Under the pieces are notes generated by a model, which did no database searches, was not told the origin of the DNA, and saw only the letters and a list, made by a program, of their open reading frames with translations. Both the position numbers and the translations under genes were made by a program. From Bradyrhizobium sp. ISRA464 (lineage in GTDB: Bacteria; Pseudomonadota; Alphaproteobacteria; Rhizobiales; Xanthobacteraceae), in assembly GCF_029910095.1 (NCBI RefSeq), contig NZ_CP094526.1, forward strand, positions 3,472,001 through 3,536,000: a DNA stretch of 64,000 nucleotides, written 5' to 3'. Positions 1 through 9,539 of this stretch are shown here, one piece after another. Numbering within the stretch: the stretch's first letter is position 1; every line of letters begins with the position of its first letter.

Positions 1-152
1 ACGCGATCCTCAACCTGAAGAAGGAGCGCTTCAACCTCCGCTTCCAGCGCGCCACCGGTCAGCTGGAGAACACGTCGCGGATGCGGGAAGCCCGCCGCGA
101 CATCGCCCGTATCAAGACCATCGCTGCCGAGCAGCGCGCGAAGAAGAAGTAA
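1..152 (+). CDS. rpmC: 50S ribosomal protein L29, C-terminal part (cut by window start)
   Basis: The first complete codon is at position 3 and the frame runs to TAA at 150-152. The visible residues [20 protein letters not shown] and the basic end RAKKK are typical of L29, which binds 23S rRNA near the peptide exit tunnel. Roughly the last 49 residues are present and the start lies outside the window. rpsQ follows 11 bases later, the normal S10/spc order, so the two genes are cotranscribed. Confidence 0.95.
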   Translation, partial: AILNLKKERFNLRFQRATGQLENTSRMREARRDIARIKTIAAEQRAKKK

Positions 153-163
153 GGGGCCAAGCT

Positions 164-412
164 ATGCCGAAACGTACTCTGCAGGGCGTGGTCGTCAGCG
201 ACAAGCAAGCCAAGACGGTGGTGGTGCGCGTCGATCGCCGCTTCACCCATCCGATCTACAAGAAGACGATCCGCCGTTCCAAGAACTACCACGCGCACGA
301 CGAGAACAACCAGTTCAAGCCCGGCGACATGGTCTGGATCGAGGAATCGAAGCCGATCTCGAAGCTGAAGCGCTGGACCGTGGTCCGGGGCGAACACAAG
401 AAAACGGCCTGA
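164..412 (+). CDS. rpsQ: 30S ribosomal protein S17
   Basis: This 82-residue protein begins [20 protein letters not shown] and contains the S17 OB-fold core, including the [21 protein letters not shown] segment (split here by description only) and the [13 protein letters not shown] stretch. S17 is a primary 16S rRNA binder in the 30S body. The length is normal for Alphaproteobacteria. AAGGGG at about 151-156 is a suitable ribosome binding site. The gene sits between rpmC and rplN as expected. Confidence 0.97.
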   Translation: MPKRTLQGVVVSDKQAKTVVVRVDRRFTHPIYKKTIRRSKNYHAHDENNQFKPGDMVWIEESKPISKLKRWTVVRGEHKKTA

Positions 413-487
413 TAACTTCGGCTTAGCCGAGGCATTTCAGGGAAATTTTGAGCGCGCTAGAGCGCAGAAAGAGGACGAGGTGCATCA

Positions 488-856
488 ATGATTCAGATGC
501 AGACCAACCTCGACGTGGCCGATAATTCAGGCGCACGCCGTGTCATGTGCATCAAGGTGCTTGGCGGTTCCAAGCGTCGCTATGCCACCGTGGGCGACAT
601 TATCGTTGTGTCGATCAAGGAAGCCATTCCGCGTGGCAAGGTGAAGAAGGGCGACGTGATGAAGGCCGTCGTGGTGCGGGTCCGCAAGGACATCCGCCGC
701 GCCGACGGCTCGGTCATCCGTTTCGACCGCAACGCCGCCGTGCTGATCAACAACCAGTCGGAGCCGGTCGGCACCCGCATCTTCGGGCCGGTGCCGCGCG
801 AGCTTCGCGCCAAGAACCACATGAAGATCATTTCGCTCGCGCCGGAGGTGCTGTGA
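488..856 (+). CDS. rplN: 50S ribosomal protein L14
   Basis: The 122-residue protein begins [20 protein letters not shown], the invariant L14 N terminus, and ends with the conserved [12 protein letters not shown]14 lies at the subunit interface next to L19. GAGGACGAGG just upstream gives a strong ribosome binding site. A 75-base spacer separates it from rpsQ. Its TGA stop overlaps the rplX ATG by one base, which indicates translational coupling. Confidence 0.98.
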   Translation: MIQMQTNLDVADNSGARRVMCIKVLGGSKRRYATVGDIIVVSIKEAIPRGKVKKGDVMKAVVVRVRKDIRRADGSVIRFDRNAAVLINNQSEPVGTRIFGPVPRELRAKNHMKIISLAPEVL

Positions 857-1170
857 TGGCTGCCAAGATCCGCAAAGGCGACAAGGTGATCGTGCTCACC
901 GGCCGCGACAAGGGTCGCACCGGCGAGGTGTTCGAGGTGCGTCCGGACGAGAACAAGGCCCTCGTCCGCGGCATCAACATGGTGAAGCGTCACCAGAAGC
1001 AGACCCAGTCCCAGGAGGGCGGCATCATCTCCAAGGAGGCGCCGATCCACCTGTCGAACATTGCGTATGTCGGCAAGGACGGAAAGCCGACCCGCATTGG
1101 GTTCAAGATTCAGGCCGATGGCAAGAAGGTTCGTGTTGCCAAGAGCTCGGGAGCAGAGATCGATGGCTGA
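856..1170 (+). CDS. rplX: 50S ribosomal protein L24
   Basis: The start is the ATG at 856 that overlaps the rplN stop. A longer open frame from 547 only runs through rplN. The 104-residue protein begins [20 protein letters not shown], the KOW motif of L24, which initiates 50S assembly at the 5' end of 23S r[14 protein letters not shown] and [14 protein letters not shown] are conserved L24 segments. The reading frame overlaps the start of rplE by 8 bases. Confidence 0.97.
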   Translation: MAAKIRKGDKVIVLTGRDKGRTGEVFEVRPDENKALVRGINMVKRHQKQTQSQEGGIISKEAPIHLSNIAYVGKDGKPTRIGFKIQADGKKVRVAKSSGAEIDG

Positions 1171-1720
1171 TACCGCTTACGTGCCGCGCCTGCGCGCGGA
1201 GTATGACAAGAAGATCCGCGGCATGATGACCGAGAAGTTCGGCTATGCCAACGTGATGCAGGTTCCGCGCCTGGACAAGGTCGTGCTCAACATGGGCGTC
1301 GGCGAGTCCGTCAACGACCGCAAGAAGGCCGAGACCGCCGCTGCCGAGCTGACCCTGATCGCCGGCCAGAAGGCGATCGTGACCTATTCGCGCGTCGCGA
1401 TCGCGACCTTCAAGCTGCGTGAGAACCAGCCGATCGGCTGCAAGGTCACGCTGCGCAAGGCCCATATGTACGAGTTCATCGACCGCCTGGTGAATGTGGC
1501 GCTGCCCCGCGTCCGCGACTTCCGCGGCCTGAACCCGAAGAGCTTCGACGGCCGCGGCAACTATTCGCTCGGCATCAAGGAGCACATCATTTTCCCCGAG
1601 ATCGACTTCGACAAGGTCTCGGAAGCGCGTGGCATGGACATCACGGTCTGCACCACCGCCAAGACCGACGACGAGGCGCGCGCCTTGTTGACCGCTTTCA
1701 ATTTCCCGTTCCGGCAGTGA
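1163..1720 (+). CDS. rplE: 50S ribosomal protein L5
   Basis: I place the start at the ATG at 1163, giving [20 protein letters not shown] and 185 residues, the family length. The frame is open further upstream but only through rplX. The segments [33 protein letters not shown] and FPEIDFDKV are L5 hallmarks. L5 binds 5S rRNA in the central protuberance. The start lies inside the end of rplX, so translation is probably coupled. Confidence 0.97.
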   Translation: MADTAYVPRLRAEYDKKIRGMMTEKFGYANVMQVPRLDKVVLNMGVGESVNDRKKAETAAAELTLIAGQKAIVTYSRVAIATFKLRENQPIGCKVTLRKAHMYEFIDRLVNVALPRVRDFRGLNPKSFDGRGNYSLGIKEHIIFPEIDFDKVSEARGMDITVCTTAKTDDEARALLTAFNFPFRQ

Positions 1721-1766
1721 GTAGCTGAGTCAAGGCAACTCAAACGCGGATACCCAGGAGCCAAGC

Positions 1767-2072
1767 ATGGCAAAGAAGAGTTCAGTCGAGAAGAACAACC
1801 GGCGCAAGCGGATGGCGAAGAACGCCGCTCCCCGCCGCGAGAAGCTGAAGGCGATCATCGCCGACAAGACCAAGCCGATGGAAGAGCGCTTCGCGGCGAC
1901 GCTGAAGCTCGCCGAGATGCCGCGCAACTCGTCGCCGACGCGCATCCGCAACCGCTGCGAGCTGACCGGGCGTCCGCGCTCGAACTATCGCAAGAACAAG
2001 CTGTCGCGCATCGCGCTGCGTGAACTCGGCTCCAAGGGCCTGGTTCCCGGGCTCGTGAAGTCAAGCTGGTAA
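1767..2072 (+). CDS. rpsN: 30S ribosomal protein S14 (zinc-independent type)
   Basis: This 101-residue protein begins [20 protein letters not shown] and ends with [11 protein letters not shown], the conserved S14 C terminus. It lacks the CxxC...CxxC zinc knuckle and has the long form, so it is the zinc-independent type. It contacts 16S rRNA in the 30S head. AGGAG lies about 7 bases before the ATG. Confidence 0.97.
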   Translation: MAKKSSVEKNNRRKRMAKNAAPRREKLKAIIADKTKPMEERFAATLKLAEMPRNSSPTRIRNRCELTGRPRSNYRKNKLSRIALRELGSKGLVPGLVKSSW

Positions 2073-2086
2073 GGAGGGTCGGAACC

Positions 2087-2485
2087 ATGTCCACGCACGA
2101 TCCGATCTCCGATCTCATCACCCGCATCCGCAACGCGCAGATGCGCTCGAAGTCCAAGGTCTCGAGCCCCGGCTCGAAGATGCGCGCCAACGTGCTCGAG
2201 GTGCTGAAGGCCGAGGGTTATATCCGCGGCTACGCCAGCGTCGAGCATGCGAGCGGCCGCAGCGAGCTCGAGATCGAGCTGAAGTATTTCGACGGCGAGC
2301 CCGTCATCCGCGAGATCGAGCGGGTGTCGAAGCCGGGCCGCCGCGTTTACGCCTCGGTGAAGAACCTGCCGCGCGTGAACAACGGTCTCGGCATTTCGGT
2401 GTTGTCGACGCCGAAGGGAATCATGGCTGACCACGAGGCGCGCGAGGCGAACGTGGGCGGCGAAGTTCTCTTCACGGTGTTCTGA
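2087..2485 (+). CDS. rpsH: 30S ribosomal protein S8
   Basis: This 132-residue protein begins [20 protein letters not shown] and ends [31 protein letters not shown] (quoted here only to mark the conserved STPKGIM and GGE regions). S8 binds the central domain of 16S rRNA and in enterobacteria also represses the spc operon by binding its mRNA. AAGGAGGGT directly after the rpsN stop is an almost perfect ribosome binding site. Confidence 0.97.
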   Translation: MSTHDPISDLITRIRNAQMRSKSKVSSPGSKMRANVLEVLKAEGYIRGYASVEHASGRSELEIELKYFDGEPVIREIERVSKPGRRVYASVKNLPRVNNGLGISVLSTPKGIMADHEAREANVGGEVLFTVF

Positions 2486-2499
2486 GGAAGGAATTTACG

Positions 2500-3033
2500 A
2501 TGTCACGTATCGGCAAAAAGCCGGTGGCGATCCCGTCGGGTGTGACGGCGACCGTCGAAGGCCAGACGGTGAAGGTGAAGGGGCCGAAGGGCCAGCTTCA
2601 GTTCGTCGTGCATGACGACGTCGAGGTGAAGTTCGAGAACGGCCAGGTCAAGGTCGCTCCGCGCGTCAAGACCAACCGCGCGCAGGCGATGTACGGCACC
2701 GCGCGGGCGCAGGTGGCGAACCTCGTCGAGGGCGTCACCAAGGGCTTCGAGAAGAAGCTCGAGATCACCGGCGTCGGCTACCGCGCCGCGATGCAGGGCA
2801 AGAACCTGCAGCTCGCGCTCGGCTACAGCCACGACGTGATCTACGCGATCCCGGAAGGCATCACCATCGCGGTGCCGAAGCCGACCGAGATCACGATCAC
2901 CGGCAACGACCCGCAGCGCGTCGGTCAGGTCGCCGCCGAGATCCGCGCCTACCGTCCGCCGGAGCCCTACAAGGGCAAGGGCGTGAAGTACGCCAACGAA
3001 TTCATCTTCCGCAAGGAAGGCAAGAAGAAGTAA
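2500..3033 (+). CDS. rplF: 50S ribosomal protein L6
   Basis: This 177-residue protein begins [20 protein letters not shown], the standard L6 start. It contains two homologous L6 folds, the second including [20 protein letters not shown] and [15 protein letters not shown] near the C terminus. L6 binds 23S rRNA near the sarcin-ricin loop. The gap from rpsH is 14 bases with a GAGGAAGGA ribosome binding site. Confidence 0.98.
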   Translation: MSRIGKKPVAIPSGVTATVEGQTVKVKGPKGQLQFVVHDDVEVKFENGQVKVAPRVKTNRAQAMYGTARAQVANLVEGVTKGFEKKLEITGVGYRAAMQGKNLQLALGYSHDVIYAIPEGITIAVPKPTEITITGNDPQRVGQVAAEIRAYRPPEPYKGKGVKYANEFIFRKEGKKK

Positions 3034-3044
3034 CGGAGCCGGTC

Positions 3045-3404
3045 ATGTCACTCAAGGTTACGAATGCCCGGCGCAAGCAGCGCGTGCGCCTTGCGCTTCG
3101 CCGCTCGGCAGGCGGCCGTCCGCGGCTGTCGGTGTTCCGCTCGTCGAAGCACATCTACGCCCAGGTCATCGACGACCAGAAGGGCGAGACGCTGGCGTCC
3201 GCCTCGTCGCTGGAGAAGACCATGCGCGAATCCGGCAAGACCGGTGCCGACATCGATGCGGCAAAGGCGGTCGGCAAGCTGCTGGCGGAACGTGCGGCGC
3301 AGAAGGGTGTCAAGGAAGTCGTGTTCGATCGCGGCGCCTACATCTATCACGGGCGCGTCAAGGCGCTCGCCGATGCGGCGCGCGAAGGCGGATTGAGCTT
3401 CTAA
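3045..3404 (+). CDS. rplR: 50S ribosomal protein L18
   Basis: The product has 119 residues and contains [21 protein letters not shown] and [25 protein letters not shown] L18 motifs, ending AREGGLSF. L18 binds 5S rRNA with L5. The ATG lies 11 bases after the rplF stop with ACGGAG upstream, so the two genes are translated from the same message. Confidence 0.97.
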   Translation: MSLKVTNARRKQRVRLALRRSAGGRPRLSVFRSSKHIYAQVIDDQKGETLASASSLEKTMRESGKTGADIDAAKAVGKLLAERAAQKGVKEVVFDRGAYIYHGRVKALADAAREGGLSF

Positions 3405-3461
3405 ACGAATCGAACGATTACGAGGAAAGAGGCGTAGGCCTCCTAGAGATTGGAAAACACC

Positions 3462-4037
3462 ATGGCAGGTGAACGCGAACGCGGCGGACGCGAACGGAGC
3501 AGGGAGCGCGAGGAGCGCGACAGCGAGTTCGTCGACAAGCTCGTCCACATCAATCGCGTGGCGAAGGTCGTCAAGGGCGGCAAGCGCTTCGGCTTTGCGG
3601 CGCTGGTCGTGATCGGCGACCAGAAGGGCCGGGTCGGGTTCGGCCACGGCAAGGCGCGCGAAGTTCCCGAGGCGATCCGCAAGGCGACCGAGTCGGCCAA
3701 GCGGAACCTGACGCGCGTCGCCCTTCGCGAAGGCCGCACGCTGCATCACGACATCGCCGGTCGTCACGGCGCCGGCCGCGTCTACCTGCGTGCCGCTCCG
3801 GCCGGTACCGGCATCATCGCCGGCGGCCCGATGCGCGCGGTGTTCGAGACGCTCGGCATCCAGGACGTGGTGGCGAAGTCGATCGGCTCGTCGAATCCCT
3901 ACAACATGGTTCGCGCGACCTTCGACGCGCTGAAGCATCAGGATTCGCCGCGTTCGGTGGCCGCCCGCCGCAACATCAAGGTCTCCACCCTGCAGTCGCG
4001 CCGCGTCGGCGGCGACGCCGAAGTGGTGGCGGAATAA
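3462..4037 (+). CDS. rpsE: 30S ribosomal protein S5
   Basis: I choose the ATG at 3462 ([20 protein letters not shown]). A TTG at 3450 is in frame but is less likely. The resulting 191-residue protein has a charged Arg/Glu N-terminal stretch of about 25 residues, then the S5 core with [21 protein letters not shown] and [17 protein letters not shown], and [16 protein letters not shown]5 lines the mRNA entry channel and affects decoding accuracy. The spacer from rplR is 57 bases. Confidence 0.96.
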   Translation: MAGERERGGRERSREREERDSEFVDKLVHINRVAKVVKGGKRFGFAALVVIGDQKGRVGFGHGKAREVPEAIRKATESAKRNLTRVALREGRTLHHDIAGRHGAGRVYLRAAPAGTGIIAGGPMRAVFETLGIQDVVAKSIGSSNPYNMVRATFDALKHQDSPRSVAARRNIKVSTLQSRRVGGDAEVVAE

Positions 4038-4076
4038 CCCGCGCGGGAAACCAGCGCGCTATTTGGAGTTATTGTC

Positions 4077-4268
4077 ATGGCCAAGGCCAGCAAGACGATT
4101 AAGGTCGAGCAGATCGGCAGCGCGATCCGCCGCCATCACTCGCAGCGTTCGACGCTGATCGGCCTCAAGCTCAACAAGATCGGCCGGGTCGCCGAGCTGC
4201 AGGACACCCCTGAAGTTCGCGGCATGATCAGCAAGGTCCAGCATCTCGTCCGCGTCGTCGGCGAGTAA
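4077..4268 (+). CDS. rpmD: 50S ribosomal protein L30
   Basis: This 63-residue protein reads [20 protein letters not shown] and continues with [20 protein letters not shown], the L30 signature. It ends [14 protein letters not shown]. The position between rpsE and rplO is canonical for the spc operon. Confidence 0.96.
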   Translation: MAKASKTIKVEQIGSAIRRHHSQRSTLIGLKLNKIGRVAELQDTPEVRGMISKVQHLVRVVGE

Positions 4269-4290
4269 GCAAGATATAAGGAGAAGGGCG

Positions 4291-4779
4291 ATGAAGCTCA
4301 GCGATATCGCCGACAACGCCGGCGCCCGCAAGAAGCGGATGCGCGTCGGCCGTGGCATCGGTTCCGGCAAGGGCAAGACCTCGGGCCGCGGCGGCAAGGG
4401 CCAGACCGCGCGTTCGGGCGTCCGCATCAAGGGTTTCGAAGGCGGCCAGATGCCGATGCATCGCCGTCTGCCCAAGCGCGGCTTCAACAACATCTTCAAG
4501 CTCGACTTCGCCGAGATCAATCTCGACCGTCTGCAGGAAGCGATCGACAACAAGCTGGTCGATGCGTCTGCGACTGTGAACGCCGAGACCCTGGTCAAGG
4601 CCGGCGTGCTGCGCCGCGCCAAGGACGGCCTGCGGCTGCTCGGCCGCGGCGAGATCAAGGCCAAGCTGACCATCGAGGTGCACGGCGCCTCCAAGTCGGC
4701 GATTGCCGCGGTCGAGAAGGCTGGCGGCTCGGTCAAGATCCTGGCCCCCGCCAAGGCGGAAGAAGGCGAGGCGGCGTAA
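4291..4779 (+). CDS. rplO: 50S ribosomal protein L15
   Basis: The product has 162 residues. The Gly/Lys-rich N terminus ([20 protein letters not shown]) and [20 protein letters not shown] are diagnostic of L15, a 23S rRNA-binding late assembly protein. AAGGAGAAGG precedes the ATG at a good distance. The gene is followed by a strong hairpin before secY. Confidence 0.97.
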   Translation: MKLSDIADNAGARKKRMRVGRGIGSGKGKTSGRGGKGQTARSGVRIKGFEGGQMPMHRRLPKRGFNNIFKLDFAEINLDRLQEAIDNKLVDASATVNAETLVKAGVLRRAKDGLRLLGRGEIKAKLTIEVHGASKSAIAAVEKAGGSVKILAPAKAEEGEAA

Positions 4780-4780
4780 C

Positions 4781-4822
4781 ATCTGCGTCATTGCCCGCGC
4801 GCGGCGCGGGCAATCCGCAGAT
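4781..4822 (+). promoter_or_regulatory. Strong hairpin in the rplO-secY spacer
   Basis: ATCTGCG (4781-4787) pairs with CGCAGAT (4816-4822), and TTGCCCGCGC (4791-4800) pairs with GCGCGGGCAA (4804-4813) around a 3-base loop. No U-tract follows, so it is not a standard intrinsic terminator. It may be an RNA processing site, an attenuator lowering secY expression, or a mobile palindromic repeat. The pairing is seen directly and the role is inference. Confidence 0.6.
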
Positions 4823-4925
4823 CGAATGATGGACTTATCGAGGCCGAGCACCAGATAATGTCCGGTGTCTGCCGATCGCCCCCGCAGGGGCGTCAGCGAA
4901 GGGGGCTCCGGGAGAAAGCCGAAAC

Positions 4926-6257
4926 ATGGTCTCAGCAGCCGAACAACTTGCAGCAAACCTCAATTTCGGAGCTCTAGCGAAGGCTGACGAGCTGAAGAAG
5001 CGCATCTGGTTTACCCTGGGTGCGCTGCTTGTTTATCGGCTGGGCACCTACATCCCGCTGCCCGGCATCGATCCAAACATCTGGGAACAGGTGTTCCGCA
5101 CCCAGTCCGGCGGCATCCTCGGCATGTTCAACATGTTCGCCGGCGGCGGCATCCACCGCATGGCGATTTTTGCGCTGAACATCATGCCGTACATCTCGGC
5201 ATCGATTATCATCCAGCTCCTCACCACCGTTTCGCCGCAGCTCGAGGCCCTGAAGAAGGAGGGCGAGGCGGGCCGCAAGACGCTGAACCAGTACACCCGC
5301 TATCTCACGGTGATCCTGGCCTTGTTCCAGTCCTACGGCATCGCGGTCGGCCTCGAAGGCGCCGGCAATGTCGTCAGCGACCCCGGCATGTTCTTCCGCC
5401 TTTCGACCGCGATCACGCTGACCGGCGGCACCATGTTCCTGATGTGGCTCGGCGAGCAGATCACCTCGCGCGGTATCGGCAACGGTATCTCGCTGATCAT
5501 CCTGTCGGGCATCGTCGCCGAACTGCCGTCGGCGCTCGCCAACATGCTGGAACTTGGCCGCCAGGGCGCGATGTCGACCGGTCTGATCCTGATCGTCATC
5601 GTGATGGCGATCGCGGTGATCGCCTTCATCGTGTTCATGGAACGGGCGCAGCGCCGGCTGCTGATCCAGTATCCGAAGCGCCAGGTCGGCAACAAGATGT
5701 TCGAGGGCCAGTCCTCGCATCTGCCGCTCAAGCTCAACACCTCGGGCGTGATTCCGCCGATCTTCGCCTCGTCGCTGCTGCTGCTGCCGACCACCGTTGC
5801 GAACTTCAATGCCGGCAAGGGTCCGGAGTGGTTCCAGTGGATCACCACCCAACTCGGCCATGGCCGACCGCTGTTTCTGATCCTCTATCTCGCGCTAATC
5901 GTCTTCTTCGCGTTCTTCTACACCGCGATCGTGTTCAACCCGACCGAGACCGCCGACAATCTGAAGAAGCATGGCGGTTTTATCCCGGGCATCCGGCCCG
6001 GCGAACGCACCGCCGAATATATCGACTACGTGTTGTCGCGTATCACGGTGCTTGGTGCGATCTATCTTGCTATCGTCTGTCTGATTCCGGAAATTCTGAT
6101 TTCCTACGCCTCGGTGCCGTTCTACTTTGGTGGTACGTCGCTTTTGATCGTCGTCAGCGTGACGATGGATACCGTGGCGCAGGTTCAGGGTTATCTGCTG
6201 GCCCATCAGTATGAAGGGCTGATCAGGAAGTCGAAGCTCAGGGGTCGTCGGCGCTGA
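4926..6257 (+). CDS. secY: Preprotein translocase subunit SecY
   Basis: This 443-residue integral membrane protein forms the protein-conducting channel of the Sec translocon with SecE and SecG in the inner membrane. It starts MVSAAEQLAANLNFGALAKA. It shows YRLGTYIPLPGID before the plug region, the conserved GIGNGISLIILSGI, and about ten hydrophobic helices, ending in the basic tail IRKSKLRGRRR. GGGAGAAA precedes the ATG. Its place after rplO matches the spc operon, although a 146-base spacer with a hairpin separates them. Confidence 0.98.
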   Translation: MVSAAEQLAANLNFGALAKADELKKRIWFTLGALLVYRLGTYIPLPGIDPNIWEQVFRTQSGGILGMFNMFAGGGIHRMAIFALNIMPYISASIIIQLLTTVSPQLEALKKEGEAGRKTLNQYTRYLTVILALFQSYGIAVGLEGAGNVVSDPGMFFRLSTAITLTGGTMFLMWLGEQITSRGIGNGISLIILSGIVAELPSALANMLELGRQGAMSTGLILIVIVMAIAVIAFIVFMERAQRRLLIQYPKRQVGNKMFEGQSSHLPLKLNTSGVIPPIFASSLLLLPTTVANFNAGKGPEWFQWITTQLGHGRPLFLILYLALIVFFAFFYTAIVFNPTETADNLKKHGGFIPGIRPGERTAEYIDYVLSRITVLGAIYLAIVCLIPEILISYASVPFYFGGTSLLIVVSVTMDTVAQVQGYLLAHQYEGLIRKSKLRGRRR

Positions 6258-6333
6258 TTGGGGTGCGCGGCGGTTCCAAACTCACATCACGGGTGTGCGG
6301 GTCTCGCTCACCTAGCCGGGGGGCGAATTAGTC

Positions 6334-7176
6334 ATGAGATTGATCCTTTTGGGGCCGCCGGGCTCGGGCAAGGGGACCCAGGCACAGCGGTTGGTCCACA
6401 AGCATGGCATTGTCCAGCTCTCGACCGGCGAGATGCTGCGCGCGGCGGTCGCCGCCGGCACGCCGATCGGACTGCAGGCCAAGGAGATCATGGCCAATGG
6501 CGGCCTGGTGCCGGACGAGGTCGTGGTCGGGATCATCGCGGACCGCATCGAGCAGCCCGACGCCAAGAAGGGCTTCATCCTGGATGGCTTCCCGCGCACG
6601 GTTCCGCAGGCGGAAGCGCTCGACGAGCTCCTCAGGAAGAAGCATCTCAAGCTCGACGCCGTCGTCGAACTGCGCGTGAACGAGAGCGCATTGCTGGACC
6701 GAGTTGAGAAGCGCGCCGAGGAGACCCGTGCGCGTGGCGAGGAGGTCCGCCTCGACGATACGCCGGAAGTGCTGACCAAGCGCCTTGCGCAGTACCGTTC
6801 GCTGACGGAACCGTTGATTCACTATTATTCGGAGCGGCGGAAGCTCTTGACCGTCGATGGCATGATGACCATCGAGCACGTCACCCGCGAGATCAATCGG
6901 ATCCTGGGTGCGATCGGCGCGCTGGAACCGAAGGCCGCTGAGTCGGCCAAGTCCTCCGTCGGGGCGGCGAAGAAGCCCGCCAAGAAGACCGCGGCGGCGT
7001 CCAGGGCAGCCAAAAGGGCAGCCAAGGGGGCAAAAAAGACCGCCAAACCGGCCCGGAAGGCGGCCAAGGTCGCCAAAAAGGCCAAAAAGGTGGCCAAGAC
7101 CAAGGCCGCCGGGAAGGGCGGGAAAACCGCCAAGAAGGCAGCAAAAAGGCTCACGAAACAGCGAGCTAAGCGTTAG
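6334..7176 (+). CDS. adk: Adenylate kinase with Lys/Ala-rich C-terminal tail
   Basis: Adenylate kinase interconverts ATP, ADP and AMP in the cytoplasm. The P-loop [10 protein letters not shown] is at residues 7-16, the AMP-binding region follows ([10 protein letters not shown]), and DGFPRT marks the NMP/core domain. The lid is short and has no zinc-binding cysteines. The catalytic part ends near residue 205. About 75 further residues (bases about 6945-7173) consist almost only of Ala, Lys and Arg in AKK/AAK repeats resembling the histone H1 C terminus. Standard bacterial Adk is about 190-220 residues, so the 280-residue length is due to this tail. The gene lies between secY and rpsM. Confidence 0.95.
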   Translation: MRLILLGPPGSGKGTQAQRLVHKHGIVQLSTGEMLRAAVAAGTPIGLQAKEIMANGGLVPDEVVVGIIADRIEQPDAKKGFILDGFPRTVPQAEALDELLRKKHLKLDAVVELRVNESALLDRVEKRAEETRARGEEVRLDDTPEVLTKRLAQYRSLTEPLIHYYSERRKLLTVDGMMTIEHVTREINRILGAIGALEPKAAESAKSSVGAAKKPAKKTAAASRAAKRAAKGAKKTAKPARKAAKVAKKAKKVAKTKAAGKGGKTAKKAAKRLTKQRAKR

Positions 7177-7182
7177 GAGCGG

Positions 7183-7211
7183 TTGACGAAACCGACATGA
7201 ATCCCTTAATA
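7183..7211 (+). promoter_or_regulatory. Candidate sigma-70-type promoter before rpsM
   Basis: TTGACG (7183-7188) and TTAATA (7206-7211) are separated by exactly 17 bases. They lie in the 190-base gap between adk and rpsM. This could drive the alpha operon (rpsM-rpsK-rpoA-rplQ) independently of the spc genes. It is a motif match only, with no experimental support. Confidence 0.4.
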
Positions 7212-7366
7212 AGCCCCGCATCCAAGTCGGATAGTTTTGTGACGATGCCGGGCCCCAAAGGATATGAGGGGAAGGGCGTCGTGTTCGCGTTTGTGGACAC
7301 CTGCCCGCGAAAGCAAGAACTTGAGAAGCCCGTATCCGTGAGGGATCGGCGACAGGAGAGAAATCC

Positions 7367-7735
7367 GTGGCCCGTATTGCCGGCGTCAACATTCCCACCA
7401 ACAAGCGCGTGCTGATCGCGCTTCAATACATCCATGGCATCGGCCAAAAGAATGCGGCCGACATCATGGAGAAGGTCAAGATCCCGCTGGACCGTCGCGT
7501 CAACCAGTTGACCGACCAGGAAGTCCTGCAGATCCGCGAAGTCATCGACCGCGACTATCTGGTCGAGGGTGACCTCCGTCGCGAGGTCGGCATCAACATC
7601 AAGCGGTTGATGGACCTCGGCTGCTATCGCGGCCTGCGGCATCGCCGCGGTCTGCCGGTGCGCGGCCAGCGTACCCACACCAATGCGCGTACGCGCAAGG
7701 GGCCGGCCAAGGCGATCGCCGGCAAGAAGAAGTAA
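7367..7735 (+). CDS. rpsM: 30S ribosomal protein S13
   Basis: The start is GTG at 7367 with AGGAGAG about 6 bases upstream. The 122-residue protein begins [20 protein letters not shown] and carries [10 protein letters not shown] and the conserved [20 protein letters not shown] end. S13 sits in the 30S head and contacts tRNA and the 50S subunit. A 190-base spacer with a possible promoter precedes it. Confidence 0.97.
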   Translation: MARIAGVNIPTNKRVLIALQYIHGIGQKNAADIMEKVKIPLDRRVNQLTDQEVLQIREVIDRDYLVEGDLRREVGINIKRLMDLGCYRGLRHRRGLPVRGQRTHTNARTRKGPAKAIAGKKK

Positions 7736-7850
7736 GTTTTGCGAATTGCGGGTGGAGAGTAGCGAATGGACGTTCGCTACTCGCTATTTGCGTTTTGAGG
7801 TGTAGCCGCTGGCGTTACGGCGGCGCTTGAGATCACAGGAAAGGTTTGAA

Positions 7851-8240
7851 ATGGGCAAGGAAGCCACCCGCGTACGCCGCCGCGAACGCAAGAACATCGC
7901 CTCCGGCATCGCGCACGTGAATTCGTCGTTCAACAACACGACCATCACCATCACCGACGCACAGGGCAACACGATCGCCTGGTCGTCGGCGGGCACCATG
8001 GGTTTCAAGGGCTCGCGCAAGTCGACCCCCTATGCCGCGCAGGTCGCGGCCGAAGACGTCTCCAAGAAGGCGCAGGAGCACGGCATGCGCACGCTGGAGG
8101 TTGAAGTGGCCGGCCCCGGTTCGGGCCGTGAATCGGCGCTCCGTGCGCTGCAGGCTGCGGGCTTCACCGTCACCTCGATCCGCGACGTGACCACGATCCC
8201 GCACAATGGCTGCCGCCCGCGCAAGCGTCGGCGCGTTTGA
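7851..8240 (+). CDS. rpsK: 30S ribosomal protein S11
   Basis: The ATG at 7851 gives [20 protein letters not shown] and 129 residues, the family length. An in-frame upstream start at 7827 is rejected because it adds non-conserved residues. [20 protein letters not shown] and the C-terminal [16 protein letters not shown] are S11 signatures. S11 forms part of the 30S platform around the mRNA exit. Confidence 0.97.
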   Translation: MGKEATRVRRRERKNIASGIAHVNSSFNNTTITITDAQGNTIAWSSAGTMGFKGSRKSTPYAAQVAAEDVSKKAQEHGMRTLEVEVAGPGSGRESALRALQAAGFTVTSIRDVTTIPHNGCRPRKRRRV

Positions 8241-8341
8241 TTGAAATCGCGGGCGGCCCGGCCGCTTGCGATCGTTTTTGGAATTGACCGCGCGGACTGT
8301 TCCGCGATCTCCAACGCCAGGTTCGTCCATTCGACTGGCAC

Positions 8342-9373
8342 ATGGGTGAAACAGTGACGATCCAGAAAAATTGGCAAGAACTCATTCGACCGAACAAGCT
8401 GCAGGTGACGCCGGGCTCGGACGCGTCCCGGTTCGCCACCGTCGTCGCCGAGCCGCTCGAGCGTGGCTTCGGCCAGACGCTCGGTAACGCGCTGCGCCGC
8501 ATCCTGTTGTCCTCGCTGCAGGGCGCGGCGGTGCAGTCCGTGCACATCGACGGCGTGCTGCACGAGTTCTCCTCGATCGCTGGCGTCCGTGAGGACGTCA
8601 CCGACATCGTGCTCAACATCAAGGACATCTCGATCAAGATGCAGGGCGAAGGCCCGAAGCGCATGGTCGTGAAGAAGCAGGGCCCGGGCGCGGTCACCGC
8701 CGGCGACATCCAGACCGTCGGCGACGTCACCGTCCTCAACCCCGACCTGCAGCTCTGCACGCTGGACGACGGCGCCGAGATCCGCATGGAGTTCACGGTC
8801 ACGACCGGCAAGGGCTACGTCGCCGCCGAGCGCAACCGTCCCGAGGATGCGCCGATCGGCCTGATCCCGGTCGACAGCCTGTTCTCGCCGGTCCGCAAGG
8901 TCTCCTATAAGGTCGAGAACACCCGTGAGGGCCAGATCCTCGACTACGACAAGCTGACGATGACGATCGAGACCAACGGCGCGATCTCGCCGGAGGATGC
9001 CGTCGCCTATGCCGCGCGCATCCTGCAGGATCAGCTCAACGTGTTCGTCAACTTCGAGGAGCCGCGCAAGGAAGTCGCGCAGGAGATCATCCCCGATCTC
9101 GCCTTCAACCCGGCCTTCCTCAAGAAGGTCGACGAGCTCGAGCTGTCGGTGCGTTCGGCAAACTGCCTGAAGAACGACAACATCGTCTACATCGGCGACC
9201 TCGTGCAGAAGTCAGAAGCGGAAATGCTCCGCACCCCGAACTTCGGCCGCAAGTCGCTGAACGAAATCAAGGAAGTGCTGGCCCAGATGGGTCTGCATCT
9301 CGGCATGGAAGTGCCGGGCTGGCCGCCGGAGAACATCGACGAGCTCGCCAAGCGCTTCGAGGATCACTACTGA
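8342..9373 (+). CDS. rpoA: DNA-directed RNA polymerase subunit alpha
   Basis: The 343-residue product begins [20 protein letters not shown], as in other Bradyrhizobiaceae. The N-terminal domain (about residues 1-235) dimerises and nucleates beta/beta' assembly; it includes [20 protein letters not shown]. The C-terminal domain contains [16 protein letters not shown] and [17 protein letters not shown], which bind UP elements and activators. The ribosome binding site is weak. Confidence 0.98.
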   Translation: MGETVTIQKNWQELIRPNKLQVTPGSDASRFATVVAEPLERGFGQTLGNALRRILLSSLQGAAVQSVHIDGVLHEFSSIAGVREDVTDIVLNIKDISIKMQGEGPKRMVVKKQGPGAVTAGDIQTVGDVTVLNPDLQLCTLDDGAEIRMEFTVTTGKGYVAAERNRPEDAPIGLIPVDSLFSPVRKVSYKVENTREGQILDYDKLTMTIETNGAISPEDAVAYAARILQDQLNVFVNFEEPRKEVAQEIIPDLAFNPAFLKKVDELELSVRSANCLKNDNIVYIGDLVQKSEAEMLRTPNFGRKSLNEIKEVLAQMGLHLGMEVPGWPPENIDELAKRFEDHY

Positions 9374-9378
9374 GCACC

Positions 9379-9427
9379 AGCATGATCCCGGAAAAGTGTG
9401 TAGCGGTTTTCCGACAAGGATCATGCT
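9379..9427. repeat. Inverted-repeat element between rpoA and rplQ
   Basis: AGCATGATCC at 9379-9388 faces GGATCATGCT at 9418-9427, with inner GGAAAA/TTTTCC pairing. From memory this matches a short palindromic sequence frequent in Bradyrhizobium and Rhodopseudomonas intergenic regions. It has no coding potential. Confidence 0.6.
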
Positions 9428-9438
9428 CAAACAAGAAA

Positions 9439-9464
9439 GCAAAAGCGCTCGATAGCGCTTTTGC
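9439..9464 (+). promoter_or_regulatory. Perfect 11-bp hairpin upstream of rplQ
   Basis: GCAAAAGCGCT (9439-9449) and AGCGCTTTTGC (9454-9464) form a perfect stem with a CGAT loop. Only four T residues lie in the 3' arm, so it could be a weak attenuator or an RNase-stopping structure between rpoA and rplQ rather than a full terminator. Confidence 0.5.
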
Positions 9465-9539
9465 GGGCGAACGCAGGCAGCCCACCTGAGCAACATGTCC
9501 GACGAACCGTCGCGGCAGATACAAAGTAAGGAATAGACT

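Noticed and set aside
4974..5861. 295-codon minus-strand frame
   Set aside because: It is antisense to secY, with shadow composition (Arg/Asp/Gln rich).
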